Origin: DATAZK01 sp965199805
Lineage (GTDB): Bacteria; Actinomycetota; Actinomycetes; Frankiales; Frankiaceae
Length of the DNA stretch: 64,000 nt
Assembly (NCBI GenBank): GCA_965199805.1
Contig: CBDATO010000001.1
Span: forward strand, 3,447,591-3,511,590
Direction: 5' to 3'
A program made the position numbers and the translations under genes. Below are positions 62,682 through 64,000 of the stretch, piece after piece (the stretch's first letter is position 1; every line of letters begins with the position of its first letter). The notes beneath the pieces were generated by a model. It did no database searches. It was given only the letters and a program-made list of their open reading frames with translations, and had not been told where the DNA came from.

Positions 62682-63593
62682 ATGTCCACTCTGCTCCCCT
62701 CCGGCTCGGCCCGGCGTCGACTACGGACCGCCGGTGTACTCCTGTCGGCCGGCGCAGTCGCGCTCACGGGTTGCGCCGCCGGATCATCGAAAGAGTCGAT
62801 AGGCACGGGGAAGCTCACAGCAACCATGGCCCCGTCCACAACCGAACCGATCCGGTGGCCCTACATCGGCGAGCCGACGACTCTCACCGTGCCCAATGGC
62901 GTCACCGAGGTGCAGGTGACCGTCGCCGGCGGCAGCGGCGGTGGCGTGGGCGGTGGGACGACCCCGGCTGTTCAAGAACCCGGCCTGGGAGCCGTACTCA
63001 CAGGAACACTGTCAGTCACACCCGGTGAGAAGCTAACACTGGGCATCGGCGGCCGTGGCGGGGAGTTTCAGGGCAATAAGAACCCCGGTGACGGGGGCTG
63101 GGGCCTGCTCCCTCAGTACCAGGGGGGCCGCGGTGGTGGTGCATACGGCGCCGACGCCGGTGACGGTGACGGCGGTGGCGGGGCGACCGTCATCATGGAC
63201 GGGTCCACGGCGCTGGTTGTGGCTGCGGGCGGCGGCGGTATGGGTGGCCGGCTGGACCTGCTCCAGAAGGGCGGTTTCTCCGGCGCCAACGCGACCAGCG
63301 GCGACGGCAAGTCGGGTGCCAAGTATTCCAGCGGCACCGGCGGTCGCGGTGGCAGCGACGCGCTACCGAATCTCAACCCCCAGGGCGGAACCGCCCCCCA
63401 CACGGTCCTGGCAGGAGGAGGTGGCGGCGGCGGCGGTGGCGTGCACCCCGGCGAAGGTGGAGACAAGAGCGGCACCTCCGGAGGCTTCGGCGGTGGCTCA
63501 GGTCAGTCGTTGTCCTCGCATCTGGTCGACATGACCTCCACGACGAACCAGCCCGACAGCGACGGTTACATCATCTTCAACTGGATCTCTTAG
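62682..63593 (+). CDS. Glycine-rich lipoprotein, paralog 2
   Basis: The 303-residue product has a signal peptide with lipobox ALTGC. Then come a strand-rich region (TTLTVPNGVTEVQVTVAGGSGGG), GEKLTLGIGGRGG, and a glycine-rich core with GGGATVIMDGSTALVVAAGGGG and the end DGYIIFNWIS. This is the Gly_rich (ALK-type) layout seen at 42941-43822, where the matching segments are VPRGYARAQIT, GGAATIVAINGAVIVVAGGGG and NGYVKLTF. ATG 62682 follows GAGGAA. An IS3 copy begins 19 nt after its stop. Confidence 0.75.
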   Translation: MSTLLPSGSARRRLRTAGVLLSAGAVALTGCAAGSSKESIGTGKLTATMAPSTTEPIRWPYIGEPTTLTVPNGVTEVQVTVAGGSGGGVGGGTTPAVQEPGLGAVLTGTLSVTPGEKLTLGIGGRGGEFQGNKNPGDGGWGLLPQYQGGRGGGAYGADAGDGDGGGGATVIMDGSTALVVAAGGGGMGGRLDLLQKGGFSGANATSGDGKSGAKYSSGTGGRGGSDALPNLNPQGGTAPHTVLAGGGGGGGGGVHPGEGGDKSGTSGGFGGGSGQSLSSHLVDMTSTTNQPDSDGYIIFNWIS

Positions 63594-63611
63594 CCATAAG
63601 AGGGTTGGAGT

Positions 63612-64000
63612 GTTACCGCTTTTGTAGACAGTGGTTTAGGCTGCCAGTTCGGTTAGTTTTCTGAATCCTAGTTCGTATTCTTCGGGTGTCAAGTAGTTGA
63701 GTGTGGAGTGCCGGCGTCGGCGGTTGTAGCTGCCTTCGATCCAGAGGAATGTTTGTTGCCGGACGTCCGTTACGTTGTTCCAGGGCCGGGTGTGGATGAG
63801 TTCTTTCTTGTAGGTGGCGAAGAACGATTCTGCGACTGCGTTGTCGTAGCAGGTGGCTCGTCTGCCCATGGATCGGGTGACGCCATTTTCGGTGCAGAAG
63901 TCGGCGAATTGGCGGCTGGTGTATTGGCAGCCGCGGTCTGAGTGGAATATGACTCCGGCTGGTGGTCGGCGGGTCGCGAGGGCAGCGGTGAGGGCGTCGA
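63612..64000 (-). mobile_element. IS3-family insertion sequence, copy 2, cut by window edge
   Basis: All 389 visible bases appear to match copy 1 (16889-17277), starting at the same terminal repeat GTTACCGCTTTTGTAGACA. The orientation is the same as copy 1. Confidence 0.85.
63636..64000 (-). CDS. IS3 OrfB, C-terminal part (partial)
   Basis: The visible part runs from the window edge to the stop at 63636. It contains the third acidic catalytic residue (AVAESFFATYKKEL) and the end LNYLTPEEYELGFRKLTELAA, identical to the C-terminus of copy 1. Confidence 0.85.
   Translation of the reverse strand, partial: DALTAALATRRPPAGVIFHSDRGCQYTSRQFADFCTENGVTRSMGRRATCYDNAVAESFFATYKKELIHTRPWNNVTDVRQQTFLWIEGSYNRRRRHSTLNYLTPEEYELGFRKLTELAA

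Overview
The window is high-GC DNA with actinobacterial gene content: SigE-family sigma factors, LuxR-type LAL regulators, lipoproteins, an LpqC-like esterase, and IS elements of the ISL3, IS3, IS6, IS481 and IS1380 types. I cannot name the genus. There are no rRNA genes, convincing tRNA genes or CRISPR arrays.

Left cluster (1-7.6 kb): a pentapeptide-repeat lipoprotein (cut by the window edge), an MFS exporter, and a minus-strand operon of a small membrane protein, a carotenoid cleavage oxygenase and a large LuxR/LAL regulator. Right cluster (42.9-63.6 kb): two more copies of the membrane protein, a second oxygenase, two more LAL regulators, a second decayed pentapeptide lipoprotein, a hemerythrin, two glycine-rich lipoproteins, an Ig-like repeat protein, an acyltransferase-SGNH gene and a CPA2 antiporter. 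The two clusters are tied together by paralogy and by a 24-nt promoter-like motif found eight times (GGACTG, nine variable bases, CCTAGGG or close, two more bases). In three genes it lies exactly 30 nt before the start codon. No copy was seen between 7.6 and 44.4 kb. I read this as one regulon of surface and apocarotenoid functions, probably read by the LAL regulators; two of them have an identical HTH recognition helix.

Middle island (7.6-42.9 kb): an IS-rich accessory region. It holds an ISL3 element, an IS3 element inserted in a glycosyltransferase gene, IS6, IS3 and IS481 remnants, an IS1380 transposase, and one more IS3-type element at 41.1-42.5 kb. Between them lie several sigma-factor loci paired with membrane-anchored partner proteins, many lipoproteins and small membrane proteins, a YaaC-like two-gene locus, and an operon-like group with a DUF120 (CTP-dependent riboflavin kinase-like) protein, a 2OG-Fe(II) oxygenase and a cupin. 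Two dispersed non-coding repeat families occur only here: a ~240-bp repeat (4 copies) and a ~28-bp repeat (5-6 copies). Copies of the same IS3 element at 16.9 kb and 63.6 kb, in the same orientation, bracket ~46.7 kb.

Many genes carry single-base frameshifts, several in homopolymers, or in-frame stops. Either this locus is decaying or the assembly has indel errors; the domain assignments hold either way, but intactness does not.
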